From: Candidatus Roizmanbacteria bacterium RIFCSPHIGHO2_02_FULL_37_13b
GTDB taxonomy: Bacteria; Patescibacteriota; Microgenomatia; UBA1406; HO2-37-13b
Direction: 5' to 3'
Assembly: GCA_001789395.1 (NCBI GenBank)
Contig: MFZK01000014.1
Coordinates: forward strand, 1-45,869
DNA length: 45,869 nucleotides
The notes beneath the pieces were generated by a model. That model was not told where the DNA came from and did no database searches. It saw only the letters and a list, made by a program, of their open reading frames with translations. The first letter of the stretch is position 1. Each line of letters opens with the position of its first letter. Positions 9,468 to 16,866 of this stretch are shown here, one piece after another. The translations under genes were made by a program, and so were the position numbers.

Positions 9468-10366
9468 CAATATCTGTAATTATACCGGTTTACAAGAATC
9501 GTACATTATTTATTGAAAATCTTAAAAATAACTTCCAATTTATATCAGATAATGAGATCGTAGTGATTGACGATGCATCGCATGAAAGCATTGCTCCATC
9601 AATAAAAAAAATATCGTCAAGGATTATTGTTATTGAAAATAAAAAAAATTTAGGGTTTGCTAAATCAGTAAATATTGCTGCTAGTCAAGCTAGGGGAGAA
9701 CTTTTTATGATGTTAAATTCAGACGTTAAATTGATTGATGATTCTTATAAGCGATTAATATCAGATTTCAATCAAAACAAAAATCTTTTTGGGGTTAGTT
9801 TTTTACAAATTGAAAAAAATAATAATTTTGTCGGTAAAAACTCAATTGAGTTTAAGCGAGGGTTAATTCAACATAAAACAGCTTCTGACAAAAGTGTAGG
9901 TATGACCGGCTGGCTCGAAGGTGGTTCAATGATTCTTCGAAAGTCATTTTTTGATGAGCTAGGAGGTTTTGATGCGATATATGCTCCTTTTTATTGGGAA
10001 GACATTGATTTAAGCTTTCGAGCTTTAAAACACGGTTGGCAGTTAATATTTGATCCTTCGATTAAAGTTTACCACAATCATCAATCTACGATTGGTAAAT
10101 ATTTTTCAAGAGCCCAAATAAAAAGAATTAGTTTCAGAAATAGTTTCATTTTTATTTGGAAAAATATCCATGATAGAAAAATGTTGTTCCAACATATTAT
10201 ATTGTTACCCTATAATATAATTTACTATTTTTTAAAGGGTGAGAGAGATTTTCTATGGGGTTTTGTTGATGGATTGAGGTTGATAACCCAAATAATCAGA
10301 AAAAGAAGAAATGAAAAAAAATATTGTATAAAAAAAGATAGTGAAGTTTTATTAATGACAAAATGA
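9464..10366 (+). CDS. GT2 family glycosyltransferase, rhamnosyltransferase-like (300 aa)
   Basis: A GT-A enzyme with 'SVIIPVYKNR' at the N-terminus, 'VVIDDASHES' in the nucleotide-binding region, and a 'MMLNSDVKL' segment where the DXD-type aspartate sits. It also has the 'GWLEGGSMILRKSFFDELGGFD' and 'FYWEDIDLSFRAL' blocks of the GT2 rhamnosyl/hexosyl transferases (read here only as short motifs). A C-terminal hydrophobic stretch suggests membrane association. It begins inside the stop of the GT4 gene (ATGA) and ends inside the start of the GT-C gene, so three transferases are translationally coupled. Confidence 0.85.
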   Translation: MTISVIIPVYKNRTLFIENLKNNFQFISDNEIVVIDDASHESIAPSIKKISSRIIVIENKKNLGFAKSVNIAASQARGELFMMLNSDVKLIDDSYKRLISDFNQNKNLFGVSFLQIEKNNNFVGKNSIEFKRGLIQHKTASDKSVGMTGWLEGGSMILRKSFFDELGGFDAIYAPFYWEDIDLSFRALKHGWQLIFDPSIKVYHNHQSTIGKYFSRAQIKRISFRNSFIFIWKNIHDRKMLFQHIILLPYNIIYYFLKGERDFLWGFVDGLRLITQIIRKRRNEKKYCIKKDSEVLLMTK

Positions 10367-12006
10367 TAAACATGGGGAGAGTGAGGCAATATAAATACAA
10401 AATAAGTTTTTTATTGATAATATGCTTGATTATCAGTATTTTTTTTAGTCTCTATAAGATAGACCAAGTTCCCCCATGTTTGAATGCAGATGAGGCTGCA
10501 CATGGTTATAATGCCTATTCAATGCTTAAGACGGGTAGGGATGAATACGGTAATTTTCTACCAACGCGCTTAGTCTCTTTTTTAGATTATAAATTACCTT
10601 TATATTCTTACCTGTCAATACCAATAATCGCCATTTTTGGTCTGAGTGATTTTTCGACGCGTTTTTTAAATATTTTAGTTGCCTTATCTTTTGTACCATT
10701 AATGTATTGGTTGTCGAATGAACTATTCAATAATAAAAAAATATCCATTCTAGCATCATTTTTCGTATCTTGTTCACCATGGGTTTTTATTTTGACACGA
10801 CACGCGCATGAAGGAGCTCTAAGTTCCGCATTTATCTTATTGTCGTTAATATACCTAATAAAATTTCACAAACAAAGGTCGTTATTAAATTTTATTGTCT
10901 GTAATGGAGCATTATTAGGAGCTGGATTTTCATATCATACTGCAAGACTGTTTTTTCCCGTGTTTGTATTTATTCAACTTTATTTGCTCTTCCCTAAAAA
11001 TAGGAAAATATTTCGTAACAATTTATTAATGTATTTAATTCTATTTATTACCGTTATATTCACTTTTTATCCTGATTTTCACTATGGAGCAAATAGAGTG
11101 GCTAACTTGTTTTATTTGAGAAATAGTGGTTTTCAGTCGAGACTTCTTGAATACAGAACGGAACATGGTAATCCTTTTGTGCATAATGTAATAACAGAGT
11201 CTATCCGTGATGTATCGTTTCGTTATCTTCAACAATTATCCCCGGATTTTCTAATTATTAATGGAGATAAAAACTGGCGATTTGGTTTTCAAAACATTGG
11301 TTTGATCACACCGATTGAATACTTGTTTATATTCGTCGGCATAGGTTATATGTTATTAAGAAAAGAGCGATATCGTTGGTTTGTAGGTTTGTTTATGATT
11401 ATATCGCCGTTGCCTAATGCGCTGACCTGGCAAGATGCATCTATAACTCGAAGCTACTTTCTAATTTTTCCTATGATTTTTTTTACTTCTTATGGAGTCT
11501 ATTATTTATACAAGGATTTATCTAATAATCTTCAAAGAAATAAATTGTATCTGATATCAACTTCACTAATAATACTTTTTTGCTTTTTCTTATATAATAG
11601 CTTCGATGTATATTTTAATCACTACCCAAAGCGAGCGTTGACCATTCGCGCTTGGCAATGTGGTTATAAAGAATTAGTTCAGTACATAGCCGACAATTAT
11701 TCAAAATTTGAGACCTTTTATATTACAGATCGACACGGGCAACCTTATATTTTTCTTCTTTATTACCTGCAGTACGATCCGGAAAAATACCAGAAAATGG
11801 CTAAAATATCAGCTCCTGATAAATATGGATTTGGGCAAATCTATAAGTTTGATAAATTTGTTTTTGATATAAATGTTAATCTTAAAGCAAAAAAACAAGT
11901 ATTTATCGGTTATCCAGAAGCTTTTAATGACATGCCTATCGATAAAAATAAGATTAAACATATCAAAGTTGGTACCGAGGATATTTTTTGGATTTGGGAG
12001 ACTTAA
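10363..12006 (+). CDS. PMT-like GT-C glycosyltransferase (547 aa)
   Basis: About 12 membrane helices with the catalytic-type acidic loop N41-A42-D43-E44-A45 after helix 1 and a conserved 'YKLPLYSYL' loop further on, as in GT39 relatives from Microgenomates. A large C-terminal domain of about 130 residues follows the last helix and is presumably extracytoplasmic. The ATG overlaps the stop of the GT2 gene by 4 nt; a second in-frame ATG lies at 10372, but coupling favours the first. It closes the operon and ends 4 nt inside the convergent CPBP protease gene. Confidence 0.75.
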   Translation: MINMGRVRQYKYKISFLLIICLIISIFFSLYKIDQVPPCLNADEAAHGYNAYSMLKTGRDEYGNFLPTRLVSFLDYKLPLYSYLSIPIIAIFGLSDFSTRFLNILVALSFVPLMYWLSNELFNNKKISILASFFVSCSPWVFILTRHAHEGALSSAFILLSLIYLIKFHKQRSLLNFIVCNGALLGAGFSYHTARLFFPVFVFIQLYLLFPKNRKIFRNNLLMYLILFITVIFTFYPDFHYGANRVANLFYLRNSGFQSRLLEYRTEHGNPFVHNVITESIRDVSFRYLQQLSPDFLIINGDKNWRFGFQNIGLITPIEYLFIFVGIGYMLLRKERYRWFVGLFMIISPLPNALTWQDASITRSYFLIFPMIFFTSYGVYYLYKDLSNNLQRNKLYLISTSLIILFCFFLYNSFDVYFNHYPKRALTIRAWQCGYKELVQYIADNYSKFETFYITDRHGQPYIFLLYYLQYDPEKYQKMAKISAPDKYGFGQIYKFDKFVFDINVNLKAKKQVFIGYPEAFNDMPIDKNKIKHIKVGTEDIFWIWET

Positions 12007-12665
12007 ATATACAATATTATCGCGAGATTATAAAAAGCGTGAATAAGAATTGGAAGAAATAAACTCTTTCGTTGTAAAAAAATAAATGAATTTGCAAGAC
12101 TTAATATTAAATCCGTGACCATAAAGATCATCAGTAAACTACCACTTAACTTGGCGTTAGTAAATAATATTGGTATGTGGAGTATAAAAAATAAAATACT
12201 AGCATTAAATGAAGCAACAAAAACATTTTGAGAATCTTCATAGAGTCGTTTTAGAATAAAACCACGAGAGAGAATTTCTTCAGATATACCCGTAGCCAGA
12301 GCAGTAATGAAAAATAAACTTAATTTTGAAATACCAATAGAAAAAATAGGATTGCCTAGGGATATGCCGTCACTCCTAATTAAATTAGAGAGGAATGCGC
12401 TTATTGCAAAAATTAATCCAATAGAGATTCCAAGATATAGATCGGCAAATATTTTTTTGAAGTCAAACCATATTGCGTCAAAAAAATTCTTATTTTCATA
12501 TTTTTTTATATACCAAAATACCGGTAATATAAATACGATAGGCTTGGCAATAAATTCATCAAACCATTCAGGAAGGCGGAATTTCGTCCGATAAATACTC
12601 CAAATAATTAAAATAATTGCCCAAACATTAAGAACTCGCTGAATAGTCGAGACGGTTTTTTTCAT
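12003..12665 (-). CDS. CPBP family intramembrane metalloprotease (220 aa)
   Basis: An integral membrane protein of about seven helices with the CPBP/Abi (type II CAAX protease-like) motifs: E129-E130-x3-R134 in 'GISEEILSRGF', H163 in 'FILHIPI', and H209 in 'IHAFYN'. These are the glutamate and histidine residues expected to form the intramembrane active site. In bacteria the family handles membrane peptides, bacteriocin immunity or prenyl-protein-like substrates; nothing here fixes the substrate. It is the last gene of the minus-strand operon that starts with UDP-glucose dehydrogenase, 33 nt after the GT2-GtrA gene. Its 3' end overlaps the convergent GT-C gene by 4 nt. Confidence 0.8.
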   Translation of the reverse strand: MKKTVSTIQRVLNVWAIILIIWSIYRTKFRLPEWFDEFIAKPIVFILPVFWYIKKYENKNFFDAIWFDFKKIFADLYLGISIGLIFAISAFLSNLIRSDGISLGNPIFSIGISKLSLFFITALATGISEEILSRGFILKRLYEDSQNVFVASFNASILFFILHIPILFTNAKLSGSLLMIFMVTDLILSLANSFIFLQRKSLFLPILIHAFYNLAIILYI

Positions 12666-12698
12666 TATTCAAATAATATTACATTGTCGTCCTAAAAA

Positions 12699-13805
12699 TC
12701 AAGATGACTTATTTGTCCAGATAAACCGATTGTACATGAAATAGCTGTAAGGAATGATAAAAACAATTACCGATGTCAATAGGAACAAGAATCTCGTTTG
12801 GTCTCCAAAAAATGACGTACCGAGAGTTACTACTATAAATTGAATGACGATCGAGCCAAAAGAAACCAAATTAAACTGACCAAATTTGTTAATGATATTT
12901 GTGTTTTTGTCAATTTTATTATGGGAAAAACTCCAAAAATTATTAAGAATAAAGTTTGAAATGATGGATAATTCAGCGCCAATGGCGGCGGCGACACCAG
13001 GTGTAAAGCCTATACGATAAAATAATTCAAGACCGAAAATGTTAATTATAAAACCGATAAAACCAACAAAACAAAACTTGAGAAAAGTAGAATTTAATAA
13101 AATATATAACAAAATATCTAAGATATATTTCCCAGCATTTATCTTTGATATACCGCTTTTTCTTTCTTTAAAATGCATCGGTACCTCAACAATGTTAAGA
13201 TGGTTTTTTATAGCTCGATCAAGAATGGCAATTTGGAATACGTATCCGTTAAATGAATTAAGTTCAGTTAATATCTTACTAATGAAAGATCCTTGAATAG
13301 CTCTAAATCCGTTTGTCCATTCATGCATTTTAAGATTCATAAATCCTAATCGAACGACGATATTTCCAAAAAATGAGAAGATTTTTCGATACCATCTCCA
13401 TTCCGCTGGAATAGACCCGCCTTTTATATATCTGCTTCCGATAACAAAATCCGCACCTTTATCGATTTCTGTGATAAATTGAGGAATTATTTCCGGTAAA
13501 TGAGACCAATCCGCATCCATTTCAAATAGGATCTGCGGTTGCAGATTCTTTAACGCATAGTCAAATCCACGGATATATGCCCGTCCCAGTCCTTCTTTGT
13601 TACCTTGAATTAAATAGAGGTTATTATATTTACTCTGGAGCTTGATTATTTCAGCGTAAGTATTATCAGGTGAATTATCATCAACTACCAAGATAGAAAA
13701 TTCCCAATTGGTAATTTTTTTTGTTTCATCAAAGATTGCCGGAATAAGACTTTTTATATTATCTTTTTCATTATATGTCGGTAAAACTATTACGGCTTTT
13801 TTCAT
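12699..13805 (-). CDS. Polyprenol-phosphate glycosyltransferase (GT2) fused to GtrA domain (368 aa)
   Basis: Residues 1 to about 235 form a GT2 domain of the dolichol-phosphate mannose synthase type: 'VLPTYNEKDNI', 'VVDDNSPD', the acidic 'EMDADWSH' motif and the 'GSRYIKGG' block. Residues from about 240 to the end are a four-helix GtrA-like membrane domain. This fusion is a common way to make polyprenyl-phosphate-sugar and flip or retain it at the membrane. It would supply the lipid-linked donor used by the many GT-C enzymes in this window. The start overlaps the UXS stop by 4 nt (ATGA). Confidence 0.88.
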   Translation of the reverse strand: MKKAVIVLPTYNEKDNIKSLIPAIFDETKKITNWEFSILVVDDNSPDNTYAEIIKLQSKYNNLYLIQGNKEGLGRAYIRGFDYALKNLQPQILFEMDADWSHLPEIIPQFITEIDKGADFVIGSRYIKGGSIPAEWRWYRKIFSFFGNIVVRLGFMNLKMHEWTNGFRAIQGSFISKILTELNSFNGYVFQIAILDRAIKNHLNIVEVPMHFKERKSGISKINAGKYILDILLYILLNSTFLKFCFVGFIGFIINIFGLELFYRIGFTPGVAAAIGAELSIISNFILNNFWSFSHNKIDKNTNIINKFGQFNLVSFGSIVIQFIVVTLGTSFFGDQTRFLFLLTSVIVFIIPYSYFMYNRFIWTNKSS

Positions 13806-14767
13806 ATTTTAAATCTGGTTTTAAAATAAGTGATAGTTTTATCTATGCCATTCGATAGATCAATTTTTGGTTGCCAATCTAACAATTTACGAGCTTTACT
13901 TAAATCGGGTTTTCTTTTTTGAGGATCATCTGAAGGTAGTGGTTTAAAAACCAGTTGAGATTTCGACGCGGTTTTCTTCTTAATAAGTTTGGCAATGTCA
14001 ACGATTTTTTTTTCATCGTCATTTCCTATATTAATTATTTGCCCAGCCAAATTTGGTTGTGATAAAGCCACTAGACCTTCGACCAAATCGGAAATATAAC
14101 AAAAAGACCGTGTTTGAGTTCCGTTCCCATAAATTGTAATATCTTTATTGCTTAATGATTGAACTATAAAATTTGATATTACTCGGCCATCGTCCTTTTC
14201 CATGTTTGGTCCATAGGTATTGAATATTCTTGCAATTCTGACATCGATATTATTTTGCCGGTATGATGTGGTGCAAACGGTCTCACCGAATCTTTTTGAT
14301 TCATCATAACAAGATCTGATTCCAACAGGATTGACATTGCCCCAATAGGATTCTGGTTGAGGATGTAACAGTGGGTCTCCATATATTTCTGATGTTGATG
14401 CATAAATGAAGGTGTGACTCCGGCTTTTAAGAACATAGTCGATTGTATTAAGAGTCCCTAAAGAATTCGCCATCAGGGTTTCCGTTGGATATTTTACATA
14501 TTGTTTTGGTGAGGCGGGTGATGCCAAATGATAAATAATATCAAAATTCATTTTATTCAACTGGGTAAATATTTTTTTTTGCGTAACATCACCAAAGAAA
14601 AATTCAAAATCAATATTCGACTTAAAAGAGGAAAGATTCTCTTTGTTGGAAGTCAAGAAATTATCGATAACTACAACTTTATTTCCTTGATTAAGAAAAA
14701 ATGTCGATAAATTAGATCCGATAAAACCAGCGCCACCGGTAATTAATATATTTTTTTTTGTATTCAC
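13802..14767 (-). CDS. UDP-glucuronate decarboxylase (UDP-xylose synthase), SDR family (321 aa)
   Basis: An extended short-chain dehydrogenase/reductase. The Rossmann motif GGAGFIGSN is at residues 11-19, and the catalytic Y154-x3-K158 lies in 'RSCYDESKRFGET'. The segment 'ASTSEIYGDP' and the block 'YWGNVNPVGIRSCYDE' are diagnostic of UXS rather than UDP-glucose epimerase. The enzyme decarboxylates UDP-glucuronate to UDP-xylose, or makes a UDP-4-keto-pentose, using bound NAD. It lies 3 nt downstream of UDP-glucose dehydrogenase, its biochemical predecessor, and overlaps the glycosyltransferase gene after it. Length is normal for bacterial UXS. Confidence 0.9.
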   Translation of the reverse strand: MNTKKNILITGGAGFIGSNLSTFFLNQGNKVVVIDNFLTSNKENLSSFKSNIDFEFFFGDVTQKKIFTQLNKMNFDIIYHLASPASPKQYVKYPTETLMANSLGTLNTIDYVLKSRSHTFIYASTSEIYGDPLLHPQPESYWGNVNPVGIRSCYDESKRFGETVCTTSYRQNNIDVRIARIFNTYGPNMEKDDGRVISNFIVQSLSNKDITIYGNGTQTRSFCYISDLVEGLVALSQPNLAGQIINIGNDDEKKIVDIAKLIKKKTASKSQLVFKPLPSDDPQKRKPDLSKARKLLDWQPKIDLSNGIDKTITYFKTRFKI

Positions 14768-14770
14768 GTT

Positions 14771-16054
14771 TCAGCTACCAAATGCAATATATTTATAGCC
14801 TAATTCACTAAGATATTGATGATCATAAATATTTCGGCCATCTATGATCAATGGGTCATTTAGTAATTTTTTAACTTGTTTTAAATCAGCATGTTTGAAT
14901 TCATTCCATTCGGTTAGTATGAGCAAACAATCTGCATTAATACAAGCATCATATGGGTTACTCATATACTCTATTTTGTCATAAATTATTTTTTTGAAGT
15001 TTGCTGTTGCTTCTGGGTCATACGCTTTTATTTTGTAACCTTTTGAAATTAAATCCTTAATAATATATAGAGAAGGAGCTTCTCTTATATCATCTGTATT
15101 CGGTTTAAAAGCCAGTCCCCAAACCGCTAATTTCTTACCTTTTGAATATTTAATAATTTTCGACAAATAATTATATCTTACAGTTTGATTTATCTTTTCT
15201 ACCGCGTGAAGGAGTGAAACATCGATTTTATTTTTTTCTCCAGTCATAATTAACGCCTTTACATCTTTTGGAAAACAACTGCCACCATACCCGATCCCCG
15301 GGTAAAGGAAGTGCCGACCGATTCTTTTATCTAAGCCAACACCATCAAGCACTTCTTCTACGTTTGCATTTGTTTTTTCACATAATAATGCAATTAAATT
15401 AGCGAACGATATTTTTGTCGCCAAAATTGCATTGGATGCATATTTGATGACTTCAGCAGATTCTAATTTGACTATTACTCTTTCTCCCTTTAGCGGCTTA
15501 TGAAGTTTGAGTAGTACTTGAATTGCTTTTTTGCTATCTGATCCGATTACAATTCGATCAGGAGTGAATGTATCATGTAGAGCTGTGCCTTCTCTTAAAA
15601 ATTCAGGGCATGAAGCAACATCAAATTTTGCATCTGGATTGACTTGTTTAATCATTTGTTCGATTTTACGATTAGTTCCGACGGGGACGGTACTTTTACA
15701 AGAAATTACACAGTAGTTTTTATTGAGATAGGGCGCAATCTTTTTTACTACCGAATAAATAGATAATAGATCAGCATCTCCGTTTTCTTGAGATGGAGTT
15801 CCGACTGCTATAAAAATTATTTCAGATTGTGAGATAGATGATTCATACTCATCAGTAAAACTTATTCGGTTAGTTTTTAAATTAATCTTCAAAACCTCTT
15901 CAAGTCCCGGTTCAAAAATCAGAGGATCTCCTTTTGCCAGTCTTTGAAGTTTTATTTTGTTTCGACCAATACAGTACACTTTATTACCTAGATCTGCGAA
16001 AACACAAGCGGTGATCAGTCCAACGTAACCGTGACCAATTACACTAATAGTCAT
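14771..16054 (-). CDS. ugd: UDP-glucose 6-dehydrogenase (427 aa)
   Basis: Oxidises UDP-glucose to UDP-glucuronate with two NAD+. The N-terminal NAD motif 'GHGYVGL' starts at residue 7, the 'SCPEFLREGTA' block is present, and the catalytic cysteine C260 is in 'GYGGSCFPKD'. The C-terminal UDP-binding domain includes 'WGLAFKPNTDD'. Full length for the UDPGDH family. It is the first gene of the minus-strand operon ugd - uxs - GT2/GtrA - CPBP, giving a UDP-glucose to UDP-glucuronate to UDP-xylose route beside the transferases that could use those sugars. A -10 box 8 nt from the ATG supports this start and a leaderless message. Confidence 0.92.
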   Translation of the reverse strand: MTISVIGHGYVGLITACVFADLGNKVYCIGRNKIKLQRLAKGDPLIFEPGLEEVLKINLKTNRISFTDEYESSISQSEIIFIAVGTPSQENGDADLLSIYSVVKKIAPYLNKNYCVISCKSTVPVGTNRKIEQMIKQVNPDAKFDVASCPEFLREGTALHDTFTPDRIVIGSDSKKAIQVLLKLHKPLKGERVIVKLESAEVIKYASNAILATKISFANLIALLCEKTNANVEEVLDGVGLDKRIGRHFLYPGIGYGGSCFPKDVKALIMTGEKNKIDVSLLHAVEKINQTVRYNYLSKIIKYSKGKKLAVWGLAFKPNTDDIREAPSLYIIKDLISKGYKIKAYDPEATANFKKIIYDKIEYMSNPYDACINADCLLILTEWNEFKHADLKQVKKLLNDPLIIDGRNIYDHQYLSELGYKYIAFGS

Positions 16055-16062
16055 AGAGATAA

Positions 16063-16090
16063 ATCATATCAAAAAACTTACAAAATACAA
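16063..16090 (-). promoter_or_regulatory. Promoter of the ugd operon (leaderless)
   Basis: On the minus strand, TTGTAT (16085-16090), a 16-nt spacer and TATGAT (16063-16068) lead to the ATG at 16054 with only 8 nt between. Transcription would start at or next to the start codon. Confidence 0.5.
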
Positions 16091-16141
16091 TTTGACTATT
16101 TTGCTCTTGACATTTAGTTTCCTTTTTATAAGAATTATCGA

Positions 16142-16417
16142 ATGATAGATACTACGCAAGTAATTCTTGTGGCAGCTTTAACTGTAATGACAGTAATTCT
16201 TACCGTGATTGGAATCCAATTGATCTTTGTGCTTCGTGATATGAGAAAAATGTTGGTTAAAATTAACGGAATTATTGCTGAATTTGAAAAGGTAGGCTTC
16301 AATCTTTCTCACGGCTATACAGAAATTATCGGATTTGTTTCCGGTATAAAGCGGCTTTTTTATCTCGCTGATATTCTATCCAAAAAGAAAAAAAATAAAA
16401 AAAATGAAGACAAATGA
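16142..16417 (+). CDS. Small membrane protein, DUF948-like (91 aa)
   Basis: One N-terminal transmembrane helix (about residues 8-32), then a short amphipathic stretch and a very lysine-rich tail. The layout resembles DUF948/YtxG-type proteins that sit beside YtxH-domain proteins, and a YtxH-like protein is encoded immediately downstream with a 14-nt overlap. The function is unknown; such pairs are thought to be envelope- or stress-related. A TTGACA at 16107-16112 and TATAAG at 16127-16132 lie upstream, but their 14-nt spacing is short. The ATG has no Shine-Dalgarno. Confidence 0.6.
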   Translation: MIDTTQVILVAALTVMTVILTVIGIQLIFVLRDMRKMLVKINGIIAEFEKVGFNLSHGYTEIIGFVSGIKRLFYLADILSKKKKNKKNEDK

Positions 16418-16724
16418 ACAAGTGGTTCAGCCGTCAAAATCTGATCTTTGGTCCGGTATTATTATTGGATTAATTTTGGGAGCCGGAGGACTATTTTTTT
16501 TGGGAACTAAAGCTGGGCGGGAACAGCTAAGAAAGCTTCTTGAGTTGATTGAAGATATGGAATTGTCGACAGAAGATATGATCAAGACTATAGAAGACAT
16601 AGCTTCAAATGAGCTTTTAAAACACGATCTACAAGAAGGAACGAGCAATGTTGAATCCGGAAATATTGAGAATGTTATGTCAAAAATAAAAATGATCTTA
16701 CCCACGGGTAAAAAAAGTAGTTGA
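16404..16724 (+). CDS. YtxH-like small membrane protein (106 aa)
   Basis: A glycine-rich transmembrane segment at about residues 16-34 is followed by 'GTKAGREQLRKLL', the Gly-Thr-Lys-x-Gly-Arg turn typical of YtxH-domain proteins. The rest is an acidic amphipathic helical tail. The start overlaps the previous gene by 14 nt, so the two are probably co-translated. The role is unknown in detail; YtxH proteins are small envelope proteins induced by stress in Firmicutes. The stop codon is TGA, which shows UGA is a stop in this genome and directly abuts the rpoB promoter. Confidence 0.6.
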   Translation: MKTNEQVVQPSKSDLWSGIIIGLILGAGGLFFLGTKAGREQLRKLLELIEDMELSTEDMIKTIEDIASNELLKHDLQEGTSNVESGNIENVMSKIKMILPTGKKSS

Positions 16725-16749
16725 CAAATAATCCTGATTAATGTATATT
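16721..16749 (+). promoter_or_regulatory. rpoBC operon promoter
   Basis: Perfect -35 TTGACA (16721-16726), 17-nt spacer, -10 TATATT (16744-16749). The -35 overlaps the stop of the preceding gene. Transcription should start near 16756, giving a leader of about 110 nt before the rpoB ATG. Confidence 0.75.
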
Positions 16750-16768
16750 ATTTAGGTTCGTCAACCAA

Positions 16769-16793
16769 AATAGGTCGTTTAGTGCGGCCTATT
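16769..16793 (+). promoter_or_regulatory. Leader hairpin upstream of rpoB (attenuator-like)
   Basis: AATAGGTCG (16769-16777) pairs with CGGCCTATT (16785-16793) across a 7-nt loop, a 9-bp stem with one G-U pair. The T-rich stretch TATTTTATT follows. This resembles an intrinsic terminator inside the rpoB 5' leader, though the U-tract is interrupted by A. It may tune read-through into the operon. Confidence 0.45.
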
Positions 16794-16866
16794 TATTTTA
16801 TTATCATTTAATAGTCTCTTTTAAATAGGTAGCAAAACTACTTTGATGCAAGGCTAAATTTCCCAA

